Shown: positions 1 to 6,762 of the stretch, one piece after another
Layout of the letters: every line of letters begins with the position of its first letter
Numbering within the stretch: the first letter of the stretch is position 1
Assembly: GCA_905198825.1 (NCBI GenBank)
Contig: CAJKEF010000024.1
Location: 1-10,502 of the forward strand
DNA: 10,502 nucleotides
Reading direction: 5' to 3'
Source: an uncultured Collinsella sp.
Lineage (GTDB): Bacteria; Actinomycetota; Coriobacteriia; Coriobacteriales; Coriobacteriaceae
The notes under the pieces: generated by a model
Databases searched by the model: none
The model's input: the letters and a program-made list of their open reading frames with translations, nothing else
Told to the model about the DNA's origin: nothing
Position numbers and translations under genes: made by a program

Positions 1-790
1 CCAGCTCGGGCTTGTCGCTGTAGGACCAGCTAAAACGGTTCTGATGCTTGGTAAATCCAAGCGGCACAATGCCCAGGCTCGTGATTTGCTCGTGCTCCTC
101 GCAAAAGCGCAGAGTCTTTTCCAGCTCCTCGCCGTCGTTCATGCCGGGGCACAGCACGATCTGCGCGTGAATCTCGATGCCGGCGGCCATGATGGCCTCG
201 AGCACGTCCATGCCGCGCTGGGCGTTGCGGCCCATCATGCGGCGGCGGACGTCGGGGCTCACGGCATGGACCGACACGTTCATCGGACTCATGTTGCGTT
301 GGATGACATTTTGAACATCTTCGTCGGTGAGGTTCGTGAGCGTGACAAAGTTGCCCTGCAAAAAGCTCAAGCGGTAGTCATCATCGCGAATGTAGAGCGT
401 GGAGCGACCGCCCTTGGGCAGCATCGTCATAAAGCAGAACACACAGGCGTTTACGCAGGTACGCATGCCGTCGAAGATGGGGCCATCGAACTCAAGGCCC
501 CAGTCCTCGCCGGGAAAGCGATCGAGCTCGACGGGGGTGACGGTACCGTCGCACGGATCGAAAACCTCCAGCTCGACGGTGTCGTCGTCTGCCTCCCAGA
601 GCCACACGATCATATCGGTCAGCTGCTCGCCGTTGACCGCAAGCACGCGCATGCCCGGCTCGATACCCACATCCCATGCGGGCGATTCGGGACGCACGTT
701 TTTAACGAGCGCGCCCTCACCCGGCTCGGGGTCGCGGCTGCGCCCGTAATCGGCCACCTCGGCGGCGTATGCGGGTACGGTCTGGTCCAT
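1..790 (-). CDS. PDZ-like / radical SAM protein of the DUF512 family (3' end outside window)
   Basis: The reading frame starts at ATG 788-790 and stays open to the window edge, giving 263 residues with the C-terminus missing. Residues about 27-100 look like a PDZ-type domain (SPAWDVGIEPG and AVNG motifs). The radical-SAM cysteines follow as C112-x3-C116-x2-C119 in TCVNACVFCF. After them come LPKG, the DDDYRLSFL block (137-145), TLTNL, SVHA and the CPGMNDG motif. This order is typical of the DUF512 radical-SAM family, whose DUF512 domain would lie beyond the edge. An iron-sulfur cluster and SAM cleavage are expected from the family; the substrate is not known to me. The start lies two bases after the ispH stop. 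An AAGGAG sits 14 bases upstream of the ATG, rather far, so initiation probably relies on coupling to ispH. In Clostridia and Actinobacteria I remember der following such genes. Confidence 0.9.
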   Translation of the reverse strand, partial: MDQTVPAYAAEVADYGRSRDPEPGEGALVKNVRPESPAWDVGIEPGMRVLAVNGEQLTDMIVWLWEADDDTVELEVFDPCDGTVTPVELDRFPGEDWGLEFDGPIFDGMRTCVNACVFCFMTMLPKGGRSTLYIRDDDYRLSFLQGNFVTLTNLTDEDVQNVIQRNMSPMNVSVHAVSPDVRRRMMGRNAQRGMDVLEAIMAAGIEIHAQIVLCPGMNDGEELEKTLRFCEEHEQITSLGIVPLGFTKHQNRFSWSYSDKPEL

Positions 791-792
791 GA

Positions 793-1692
793 TTAGCGGC
801 AAAGCTCCTTGATGCGCTCGACGGCGCGCTCGATGTGTTCTTGTGGGGTAGAGGCTCCGGCGGTGATGCCGATGTGGCGTGCGTCGGTAAACCACGCGGC
901 CTGAAGCTCGGAAGCTTCCTCGATGTGATACGTACGCTCGCAGGCGTTTGTGCAAATCTGCGCCAAGCGGCGGGTGTTGCCCGAGTTCTTGCCGCCAACC
1001 ACGACCATACAGTCGCAGCGGTTGGCAAGTGCGGCTGCTGCCTGTTGACGCTCACTTGTGGCGGCGCAGATGGTGTTGATCACGCGCAGTTCCTGCACAC
1101 GCGGGGTGATGGCGGCCACGACCTCGGCCAGGTTCTGCGCGGTTTGGGTGGTCTGCACAACCAGACCCACCTTGCCCTTGAGCGGCAGTGCGTCCGCATC
1201 GGCGGCGCAACTCACGACCTGCGCGTCATCGCCGGCGTGCCCCAGGATGCCCTCAACCTCGGGGTGGCCCGGCTCGCCCACGACGATCACACGGTAGCCC
1301 TCGCGCACCAGGCGCTCGGCCGCCACATGGACTTTCTTGACGTAGGGGCAGGTGGCATCGACTACGTCGAGACCGCGCTCGCGAGCGGCCTCGATCACCT
1401 GCGGCACCACGCCGTGCGCGCGGATGATCACGGTGCCCGATGCGGCGTCGTCTAGGGTCTCGGCCAGACCGACGCCTGCCTCGGAAAGCTCGCGCACCAC
1501 GATGGGGTTATGGATGAGCGGGCCCAGGGTGTGGACCCGAGTGCTCTCCCCTGCCTGCGGGGCGGCCGCCAGGGCCATATCGAGCGCGCGCTGCACGCCG
1601 TAGCAGGTGCCGGCGTGGGCAGCGATTTCGATGATGGGGGCGTCTGCCTTGCTGGCAACGGCCTCGACGGTGTTCATGACTTCCTCGCTCAT
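793..1692 (-). CDS. ispH: 4-hydroxy-3-methylbut-2-enyl diphosphate reductase (IspH/LytB)
   Basis: IspH catalyses the last step of the MEP isoprenoid pathway, turning HMBPP into IPP and DMAPP with a 4Fe-4S cluster. The protein has 299 residues and spans the usual IspH core. The three cluster cysteines are visible at C30 (HAGTCYGV), C115 (DATCPYV) and C209 (NTICAAT). Substrate-binding residues are also present: H61 (LIHN), H93 (RAHGV), H143 and E145 (GHPEVEG), the QTT motif, S237/N239 (KNSGN) and S281 (TAGAS). I chose ATG at 1692 because it sits two bases after the plsC stop and matches the tight spacing of the operon. An in-frame ATG at 1677 has a better ribosome binding site (GAGGA, five bases away) and is a real alternative that drops five residues. 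An upstream start at 1722 would overlap plsC and is unlikely. Confidence 0.95.
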   Translation of the reverse strand: MSEEVMNTVEAVASKADAPIIEIAAHAGTCYGVQRALDMALAAAPQAGESTRVHTLGPLIHNPIVVRELSEAGVGLAETLDDAASGTVIIRAHGVVPQVIEAARERGLDVVDATCPYVKKVHVAAERLVREGYRVIVVGEPGHPEVEGILGHAGDDAQVVSCAADADALPLKGKVGLVVQTTQTAQNLAEVVAAITPRVQELRVINTICAATSERQQAAAALANRCDCMVVVGGKNSGNTRRLAQICTNACERTYHIEEASELQAAWFTDARHIGITAGASTPQEHIERAVERIKELCR

Positions 1693-1694
1693 GG

Positions 1695-2423
1695 CTAGAA
1701 CCTGCCAGGATGCTCGGCGCACAGGTCGTCGCGCATGGCGTAGACACGATTCATGGCTTCGGACTCAAACCAAGCCAGGCGCTCCTTGCGATTGAGCTCG
1801 GCCGGCGCATCGGATAGCGAGATGGCCTTGCCGGCGCGGATCCAGCACTTTTTGGGGCGCATGAGCTTTTTGCCAGCAGGCGTGATATCGGACCAGCCGC
1901 AGATAGCGAGCGGGTTGACGGGTGCCTTACCCATCTGGGCGATGAGTGCAAAGCCGCCGTGGACCTCGGGCTTGATCTCGCGTGAGCGAATGCGCGTGCC
2001 CTCGGGGAAGATCAGGACGTCCTCGCCGCGCTGCAGCGCATGCTGGGCGGCGCGCAGGCACTTCATGTCGGCGGTGCCGCGCTCGACGGGAATACCGCCC
2101 ACACGGCTAAAGGCCCAGCGCACGATCTTGCTCTTGGCAAACTCGGATTTAAAGATGGGGCGGATGCGGCGGCCGCCAAAGAACAACGCCGTCTCCACGG
2201 CCAGGAGTTCGGCCATCGAGGTGTGGTTGCAGATGACCACGCTGCCGCGGCCTTCCTGGCGCTCAAACAGCAGGTCGGCGTCCTCGACCTTCCAGCGCCA
2301 CATAAGCTTGGAGAAGACCCACAGGATGCCCATGACCACGGCGACGGTGCCGCGGATGAGCGCCGGGAACTCGGCGTAGGGGGCGTTGTAGTAATCCTCG
2401 GGCGTCTGTTTAAACAGGCGCAT
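1695..2423 (-). CDS. plsC: 1-acyl-sn-glycerol-3-phosphate acyltransferase (PlsC family) with a variant HX4E motif
   Basis: This 242-residue protein belongs to the PlsC/LPLAT acyltransferases, which acylate lysophosphatidic acid at the membrane to make phosphatidic acid. A hydrophobic segment at about residues 21-42 would anchor it. Motif I reads NHTSMAE at residues 66-72. The catalytic histidine H67 is present, but the family's HX4D aspartate is a glutamate (E72, codon GAA). Motif II is GGIPVERG (109-116), motif III is IFPEGTRIRS (138-147) and motif IV is APVNPL (167-172). The start has a near-perfect ribosome binding site (AAAGGAGGT) and follows the cmk stop by three bases. The cmk-plsC-ispH order agrees with a known actinobacterial and clostridial gene neighbourhood. 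Because of E72, the acceptor specificity or even the activity is less certain than the family assignment. Confidence 0.9.
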   Translation of the reverse strand: MRLFKQTPEDYYNAPYAEFPALIRGTVAVVMGILWVFSKLMWRWKVEDADLLFERQEGRGSVVICNHTSMAELLAVETALFFGGRRIRPIFKSEFAKSKIVRWAFSRVGGIPVERGTADMKCLRAAQHALQRGEDVLIFPEGTRIRSREIKPEVHGGFALIAQMGKAPVNPLAICGWSDITPAGKKLMRPKKCWIRAGKAISLSDAPAELNRKERLAWFESEAMNRVYAMRDDLCAEHPGRF

Positions 2424-2426
2424 GGG

Positions 2427-3113
2427 CTACCTCCTTTGGTTGATGAGGTCCTCGATGATCGAGACGACCTCGTCGATGGTGTGGGCGGTGGAGTCGACGT
2501 GCACGGCGTCCTCGGCGGGCACGAGCGGTGCGACCTCGCGGCTGCTGTCAAGCTTATCGCGCTGCTTGAGGGCATCGAGGGTCTCGTTAACCTCGGTCTC
2601 GAGTTGCTCTTCGGTGAGCGGTTGGGCGTCGTTTTGGTGGCGCTGCAGCACGCGGCGACGGGCGCGCTCACGCGGGTCGGCGGTCAGAAAGACCTTGACC
2701 TGTGCGTTGGGGAACACGACGGTGCCGATGTCGCGACCCTCGGCGACGATATCGCGGTCCTCGGCAGCGCGGCGCTGGTGGATGAGCATGGCCGCGCGCA
2801 CGCCCGGGTAGGCCGAGACCTTGGACACGTTGGCGTCCACCTGCGGGGTGCGGATGGCGGCTGAGGCGTCCTTGCCGTCGATGGTCAGGCGCGTGTCCTC
2901 TCCGGTGCCGTTGGTAAAGCGAATCTGGATCTGCTTGGCGAGGGCATCGATAGCCGCCTCGTCGTCCAGGTCGATGCCGCGGTCGAGCGCGGCGAAGGTG
3001 ACGGCGCGATACATGGCGCCCGTGTCGAGCTTGTTAAAGCCCAGCTGGCGGGCTATCTCCTTGGCGATAGTGGACTTGCCGGAACCGGCGGGGCCGTCGA
3101 TGGCGACGATCAT
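2427..3113 (-). CDS. cmk: Cytidylate kinase
   Basis: Cmk phosphorylates CMP and dCMP with ATP, recycling CMP released by lipid and RNA turnover. The 228-residue protein opens with MIVAIDGPAGSGKST, an N-terminal P-loop at residues 7-15. The nucleotide-binding segment TGAMYRAVTF (31-40), the D-x-R/VS region (93-100), EGRDIGTVVFP (125-135) and the lid region TADPRERARRR (145-154) are all family hallmarks, and the length is normal. The frame is open far upstream, but ATG at 3113 is the right start because the P-loop begins six residues later and AAAGGAAG lies about eight bases before it. It sits 67 bases downstream of the RluB-type gene and directly before plsC. The pairing makes sense because phospholipid synthesis releases CMP. 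Confidence 0.96.
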   Translation of the reverse strand: MIVAIDGPAGSGKSTIAKEIARQLGFNKLDTGAMYRAVTFAALDRGIDLDDEAAIDALAKQIQIRFTNGTGEDTRLTIDGKDASAAIRTPQVDANVSKVSAYPGVRAAMLIHQRRAAEDRDIVAEGRDIGTVVFPNAQVKVFLTADPRERARRRVLQRHQNDAQPLTEEQLETEVNETLDALKQRDKLDSSREVAPLVPAEDAVHVDSTAHTIDEVVSIIEDLINQRR

Positions 3114-3180
3114 GCAATGCTTCCTTTCGGTGGTTGACGTGCTGGTATGGGACGCGGGCGCTGGGGCTTTGGCGGACTGG

Positions 3181-4152
3181 TTAGCCCGTGTAGCGCTCGC
3201 GGTAGGTGTTGCGCTTGGGCGCGGAACCGTGGCTGCCGTGGTGGCGCGTGCGGCTCGCGGTGTTGGTCGCCGGCGCGCCGCCGCGCTTGGAGCTGGCCTG
3301 CTTAGGCGGGATGCCGCCGGCCTTGAGGATCTGCACCTCGCGGTCGGTGAGCTCGCGCCACGATCCCTTGGCCACATCCTTGAGCTCCAGGCCGGCAAAG
3401 TTACAGCGGTGCAGACGGATCACCGGGTGGTGGATCTTGCTCAGCATGCGCTTGACCTGGTTCTTGCGGCCCTCGCGGATGATGACCTCCACGGCAGTGG
3501 TGCCGGGCTTAACGCCTTGCGGAGCCACCGCCTCGGCCTCGCGAGCGTTAATAACGCGGCAGATTGCCGGCTGACACAGGCCGTCGTCGAGCTCAATGCC
3601 GCGACGGAGCGGCTCCAAGTCTCGATCGGTCAGGTGGCCGTCCACGAGCGCCTGGTAGGTCTTGTAGACGTGCTTGCTGGGGTGCAGCAGGTCTTGCGAC
3701 AGGTCGCCGTCGGTGGTAAAGAGCAAGAGTCCCGTGGTGTCGCGGTCCAGGCGGCCCACCGGGAAGAGCCCCGGAAAGCGGTCGCGCGGGACCAGGTCGG
3801 CCACGCAGGGACGCTCCTGCGGATCGCTCATGGTGGTGAGGTAGCCGGTCGGCTTGTAAAGCATCAGGTACACGGCGCCCTGGTTGAGCTTGACCGGCAT
3901 GCCATCGACCTCGATATGGTCGCGGTCGACATCGACCTTGGTGCCCAGTTCGGTCGCGACCTGGCCGTTGACGGTCACGCGGCCGGCGGTCATCAGGTCC
4001 TCCGAACCGCGGCGGCTCGCCACACCCGCGCGCGCCAAAAAGCGCTGCAGGCGCATGGTGTGCGGGTAGACGGGCTGGACGTCGCCCGCTGGCGTTGTGG
4101 CGCCCGCGGCGCTTGCAGTGCGCGTCTCCCCTGCTTCGTTAGTCCTCGTCAT
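3181..4152 (-). CDS. rluB: RluB/RsuA-family pseudouridine synthase
   Basis: This enzyme isomerises a uridine in ribosomal RNA to pseudouridine; by family the expected target is 23S rRNA (RluB type), though an RsuA-like role cannot be excluded. The 323-residue protein has an Ala/Thr-rich N-terminal tail (1-32), an S4 RNA-binding domain (about 33-80, starting MRLQRFLARAG), and a catalytic domain with GRLDRDTTGLLL at 133-144, where D136 is the expected nucleophile. REGRKNQVKRM (226-236) is the conserved C-terminal motif. A basic, disordered tail rich in Arg, Lys, Ser and His covers about 284-323. The start at 4152 overlaps the end of scpB by 14 bases and is fixed by GGAGGA five bases upstream. 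The scpA-scpB-rluB order is common in Gram-positive bacteria. Confidence 0.92.
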   Translation of the reverse strand: MTRTNEAGETRTASAAGATTPAGDVQPVYPHTMRLQRFLARAGVASRRGSEDLMTAGRVTVNGQVATELGTKVDVDRDHIEVDGMPVKLNQGAVYLMLYKPTGYLTTMSDPQERPCVADLVPRDRFPGLFPVGRLDRDTTGLLLFTTDGDLSQDLLHPSKHVYKTYQALVDGHLTDRDLEPLRRGIELDDGLCQPAICRVINAREAEAVAPQGVKPGTTAVEVIIREGRKNQVKRMLSKIHHPVIRLHRCNFAGLELKDVAKGSWRELTDREVQILKAGGIPPKQASSKRGGAPATNTASRTRHHGSHGSAPKRNTYRERYTG

Positions 4153-4867
4153 GCAAATCCTCCGAGGTCTCGTCGACGACCAGGGTCTCCAAGTCCTCGA
4201 CCGCCTCAACATCTTCAACATCGGTATCGATCAGTTCGCGCTCTTCGTCCAGGTCCTCGGCCTGCTCTTCGAGCGTAGACTGAATGCTGCGGCCGCTCAG
4301 GCGCTCGCGGATAAACTGGCGCGACTGCTCGTCGGGGGCAAACTGCTCCAGATCGGGCAGGTCGCGGGTAGAGCGCAGGCCGAACTTTTCCAAGAAGGCG
4401 TTGGTCGTGCCGTAGATGATGGCCTGACCGCGCTCGGGGTCACGGCCGAGCTCGCGCACCAGGCCCTTGTCCACGAGCGACGCGATGACGCCGTCGGAGT
4501 TGACGCCGCGGATGCCCTTGACCACCTCACGCGTGACGGGCTGGTGGTAGGCGATGACGGCCAGGGTCTCGAGCGCCGCCTGCGACAGTTTTTGCGTGTC
4601 CCAACTCAGCACGTAGGCCTCGACCACGTCGTGGTAGGCGGGGTGTGTAAACAGGCGCCAGCCACCGGCGACCTCGCGCAGCTGAAAGCCGCGGTTGGCC
4701 TCCTCGTACTCAACCTTGAGCTCGGCCAAAAGCGACGCGCACTCGCCCGGGGCGATATCCAGCGCACCTGCCAGCGCGGGCGCGCTCACGGGGTCGCTCG
4801 ACACCAGCAGCAGCGCCTCGAGGGCGCCTTTGAGGCTGTTTGCCTCCAGCGTGGAAAGGTTCGACAT
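4139..4867 (-). CDS. scpB: Segregation and condensation protein B (ScpB)
   Basis: ScpB is the winged-helix KITE subunit that joins ScpA and SMC in bacterial condensin, which organises and segregates the chromosome. The 242-residue protein shows the family pattern: LKGALEALLLVSSDPVS near the N-terminus (12-28), GGWRLFTHPAY (68-78), and the highly conserved LSQAALETLAVIAYHQPVTR (94-113). These are followed by IRGVNSDGVIASLVDKGLV (119-137) and the YGTTNAFLEKFGL segment (152-164). Residues about 200-242 form a strongly acidic tail with almost no basic residues, longer than the minimal ScpB core. The start lies 11 bases after the scpA stop with AGGAGA upstream. The end overlaps the rluB start by 14 bases. 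Confidence 0.95.
   Translation of the reverse strand: MSNLSTLEANSLKGALEALLLVSSDPVSAPALAGALDIAPGECASLLAELKVEYEEANRGFQLREVAGGWRLFTHPAYHDVVEAYVLSWDTQKLSQAALETLAVIAYHQPVTREVVKGIRGVNSDGVIASLVDKGLVRELGRDPERGQAIIYGTTNAFLEKFGLRSTRDLPDLEQFAPDEQSRQFIRERLSGRSIQSTLEEQAEDLDEERELIDTDVEDVEAVEDLETLVVDETSEDLHDED
4158..4163 (-). promoter_or_regulatory. Ribosome binding site of the rluB gene inside scpB
   Basis: GGAGGA lies five bases before the ATG at 4152, inside the last codons of scpB. It settles the rluB start, since the same frame continues upstream to 4221 and an internal ATG (residue 33) has no comparable site. The arrangement suggests translational coupling. Confidence 0.8.
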
Positions 4868-4878
4868 ACTAGCGTCTC

Positions 4879-5688
4879 CTATTCGGTGAGCTCGGGGCCC
4901 TCGCCGGGCACGTATGCCTCGGCGCCCTCGACGCGGTTGATTTGAATGGTTCCAAAGATCTCGTCCTGACTCAGCGTAAGCGAGCCGCGTTTGGCGAGCT
5001 CGAGCATGGCCAGGAAGGTAACGACGAGCTGCTCGGTGGTGGCGTCGCCGTCCAGCAGCTCGCGGAAGGTGCAGGTTTGGTGCGCCATGGTAAAGCGGTC
5101 GACCGAGGCCACCGTCAGGTCGAGCGGCACGCGATGCGGTGCCACGTGCTCGGCCTCCAGCAGGAAGGTCTGGCGCTTGCCGTCCAAGTCGGCGCAGATG
5201 ACGGCGAGGCCGCGCAGGGTAATACCGGCAAGGTAGTCGGGCATAAGGCCAAGGAACTCGGGGTCGGGGCCGGCCACGCGCGGATGCATGCGGCTTTCGG
5301 CCTGCATGCGGGCGCCAAGGGCCGCCGCCGCGCCCTTAAACTGCTTGTAGGCGATCAGGCGCTGAATCAGGACCTCGCGCAGGGCGTCGCCGTCGAGCGC
5401 GCTGAGTTCCTCGAGGTCTTCGTCGTCCTCGTCATCGTCGTCTGTTTTGCGCGGGGCCTCCTGGGGTACCAGCGAGGCTGCCTTAATGTCCAAAAGAGTT
5501 GCCGCGACCAGCAAAAAGTCGCTCGCCACGTCCAGGTCCAGCGCCTCGATGCGCTCGGCCTCGGCAAGGTATTGCTCGGCCACCTCGCTGATCGAGATGG
5601 CGCCGATATCAACTTTTTGGCGGGTTACCAGCTGCAGCAGCAGGTCGAACGGTCCGCTGTAGACCTGCGTCGACACGCGATACGACAT
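4879..5688 (-). CDS. scpA: Segregation and condensation protein A (ScpA)
   Basis: ScpA is the kleisin subunit of SMC-ScpAB condensin and bridges the SMC heads. The 269-residue protein begins with the kleisin signature: YSGPFDLLLQLVTRQKVDI (10-28), ISEVAEQYL (33-41) and the SDFLLVAATLLDIKA region (56-70). A run of acidic residues (KTDDDDEDDEDLEE, 81-94) forms a charged linker after the N-terminal domain. The C-terminal winged-helix part covers about 205-255 (VVTFLAMLELAKRGSLTLSQ). The start at 5688 has an excellent AAAGGAGGT ribosome binding site. The 84-base gap to the upstream protease gene holds a small GC hairpin (5707-5721) and a weak promoter-like pair (TTCGCA, 17 bases, TAAACT, straddling the protease stop). 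A separate scpAB promoter is possible but unproven. Confidence 0.95.
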   Translation of the reverse strand: MSYRVSTQVYSGPFDLLLQLVTRQKVDIGAISISEVAEQYLAEAERIEALDLDVASDFLLVAATLLDIKAASLVPQEAPRKTDDDDEDDEDLEELSALDGDALREVLIQRLIAYKQFKGAAAALGARMQAESRMHPRVAGPDPEFLGLMPDYLAGITLRGLAVICADLDGKRQTFLLEAEHVAPHRVPLDLTVASVDRFTMAHQTCTFRELLDGDATTEQLVVTFLAMLELAKRGSLTLSQDEIFGTIQINRVEGAEAYVPGEGPELTE

Positions 5689-5772
5689 CTTCGACCTCCT
5701 TTGACGGCGCCTTCGCGGCGCGGTTTGGGTGCATGTTGCGACCGTTTTGCACGATCGACCTGTAAGTTTACC

Positions 5773-6456
5773 CTAGATGCCGGCGATTGCGAAGTTGAGC
5801 AGCCACTCGGCCAGCGGATACACGGTAACGTCGAAATACCGGCCGATTACGTCGATGCCGGTCCACATGGGCAGCAGATACAGCACTAGGATGAGGATGG
5901 GCATGGCGTATTGCTGCAGGCGGTAGTAGTTGGTGAGCGCCTTGCCCTTGAGGAACGGGACGATAATCGACGAGCCGTCGAGCGGGGGGATCGGGATGAG
6001 GTTAAAGAACGCGAGCGACAGGTTGACCACGATAAACGTGGCACCGAAGTTCATGATTTGTGACGCCACGGCAAAGGACATGCTGGTGTAGAGGTTGCCG
6101 TATGTCGCGTGCATGAGTGCGGCCGCAAGGCATGCCAGCGCAATGTTCGATGCGGGGCCGGCCGCGCTCACCAGGACTTCGTCGCGCTTGGGGTGCTTAA
6201 GGTTATTGAGGTATACGGGCACCGGCTTGGCGAAGGCGAACACCGGGCCGCCGGCCGCGAGCATAAGCAGCGGCAGGAGAATGGTGCCAAATGGGTCGAT
6301 ATGGTTGAGCGGGTTGAGCGAGACGCGGCCGCGCGAACGGGCCGTCCTGTCGCCGAGCGCCCAGGCTGCGGCGGCGTGCGCGCTCTCGTGGATCACGATG
6401 CCAACGATGACGGCAACAGCGCTCGCGAGCAGGTTCATAAAGTAGCTGCTGGACAT
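5773..6456 (-). CDS. Site-2 protease-like M50 membrane metalloprotease
   Basis: This is a 227-residue integral membrane protein of the M50 (site-2 protease) family, in the short subgroup without a PDZ domain. The zinc motif HESAH (HExxH) is at residues 23-27 inside the first membrane helix. The third ligand lies in NLIPIPPLDGS (152-162), with D160. NPLNHIDPFGT (48-58) and SAAGPASN (97-104) are also typical of the family. Several further hydrophobic segments follow at about 55-75, 95-116, 130-155 and 183-198. Such proteases cut substrates within the membrane; the substrate here is unknown. The start is nine bases after the stop of the small membrane-protein gene, with AGGGGGT upstream overlapping that stop. 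I remember placement next to scpAB as common in Gram-positive genomes. Confidence 0.93.
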   Translation of the reverse strand: MSSSYFMNLLASAVAVIVGIVIHESAHAAAAWALGDRTARSRGRVSLNPLNHIDPFGTILLPLLMLAAGGPVFAFAKPVPVYLNNLKHPKRDEVLVSAAGPASNIALACLAAALMHATYGNLYTSMSFAVASQIMNFGATFIVVNLSLAFFNLIPIPPLDGSSIIVPFLKGKALTNYYRLQQYAMPILILVLYLLPMWTGIDVIGRYFDVTVYPLAEWLLNFAIAGI

Positions 6457-6465
6457 GTCGACCCC

Positions 6466-6762
6466 CTAGCGGACGCGGCGCGAGGCACGCGTGAGCAGGT
6501 AGTCGGCCACAAACAGGATGACGGCCACGATGGCGTAATCCAAGCGGAACACGCCGCCAAAGGGCGAGGTGATAACGCCGTAGCCGGCGATGGCGCTCGG
6601 CAGGGCGCGCGAAAGCTCAACGACAAAGCCCACGATCTGCAACTTGGCGGTGAGGCCGCTAAAGCACAGCAGCACGGTCATCGCGCTCATAAAGATGCCG
6701 CAGATGCGACAAGCGATGGCTATGATGCTCATCGCCACGGCGGTGGCTTTACGAGAGTTCAC
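6466..6762 (-). CDS. Small hypothetical membrane protein (98 residues, GTG start)
   Basis: I do not recognise a family. The protein begins at GTG (6760-6762) and has about three hydrophobic segments, at about residues 8-35, 41-62 and 70-91. It ends in the basic tail TRASRRVR, which by the positive-inside rule would face the cytoplasm. It overlaps the last 14 bases of the ABC-F gene. I chose the GTG because AGAGGAG lies seven bases upstream and the overlap equals that seen between scpB and rluB. The longer frame starting at 6882 would lie deep in the ABC-F gene, and its first 40 residues look like a shadow translation. The next gene, the M50 protease, starts nine bases after this stop, so the two membrane proteins are probably made together. 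A link to the protease is only suggested by position. Confidence 0.75.
   Translation of the reverse strand: MNSRKATAVAMSIIAIACRICGIFMSAMTVLLCFSGLTAKLQIVGFVVELSRALPSAIAGYGVITSPFGGVFRLDYAIVAVILFVADYLLTRASRRVR

Noticed and set aside
44..796. Plus-strand open frame of 250 codons
   Set aside because: It is the shadow of the DUF512 radical-SAM gene, whose cysteine motif and PDZ segment are evident on the minus strand.
2821..4278. Plus-strand open frame of 485 codons
   Set aside because: It is antisense to cmk, rluB and part of scpB, all of which have clear motifs on the minus strand.
5707..5721. Hairpin GCGCC/GGCGC before scpA as a terminator
   Set aside because: The stem has five pairs and no T run follows; it lies just ahead of the scpA ribosome binding site, so it is at most a minor structural element.
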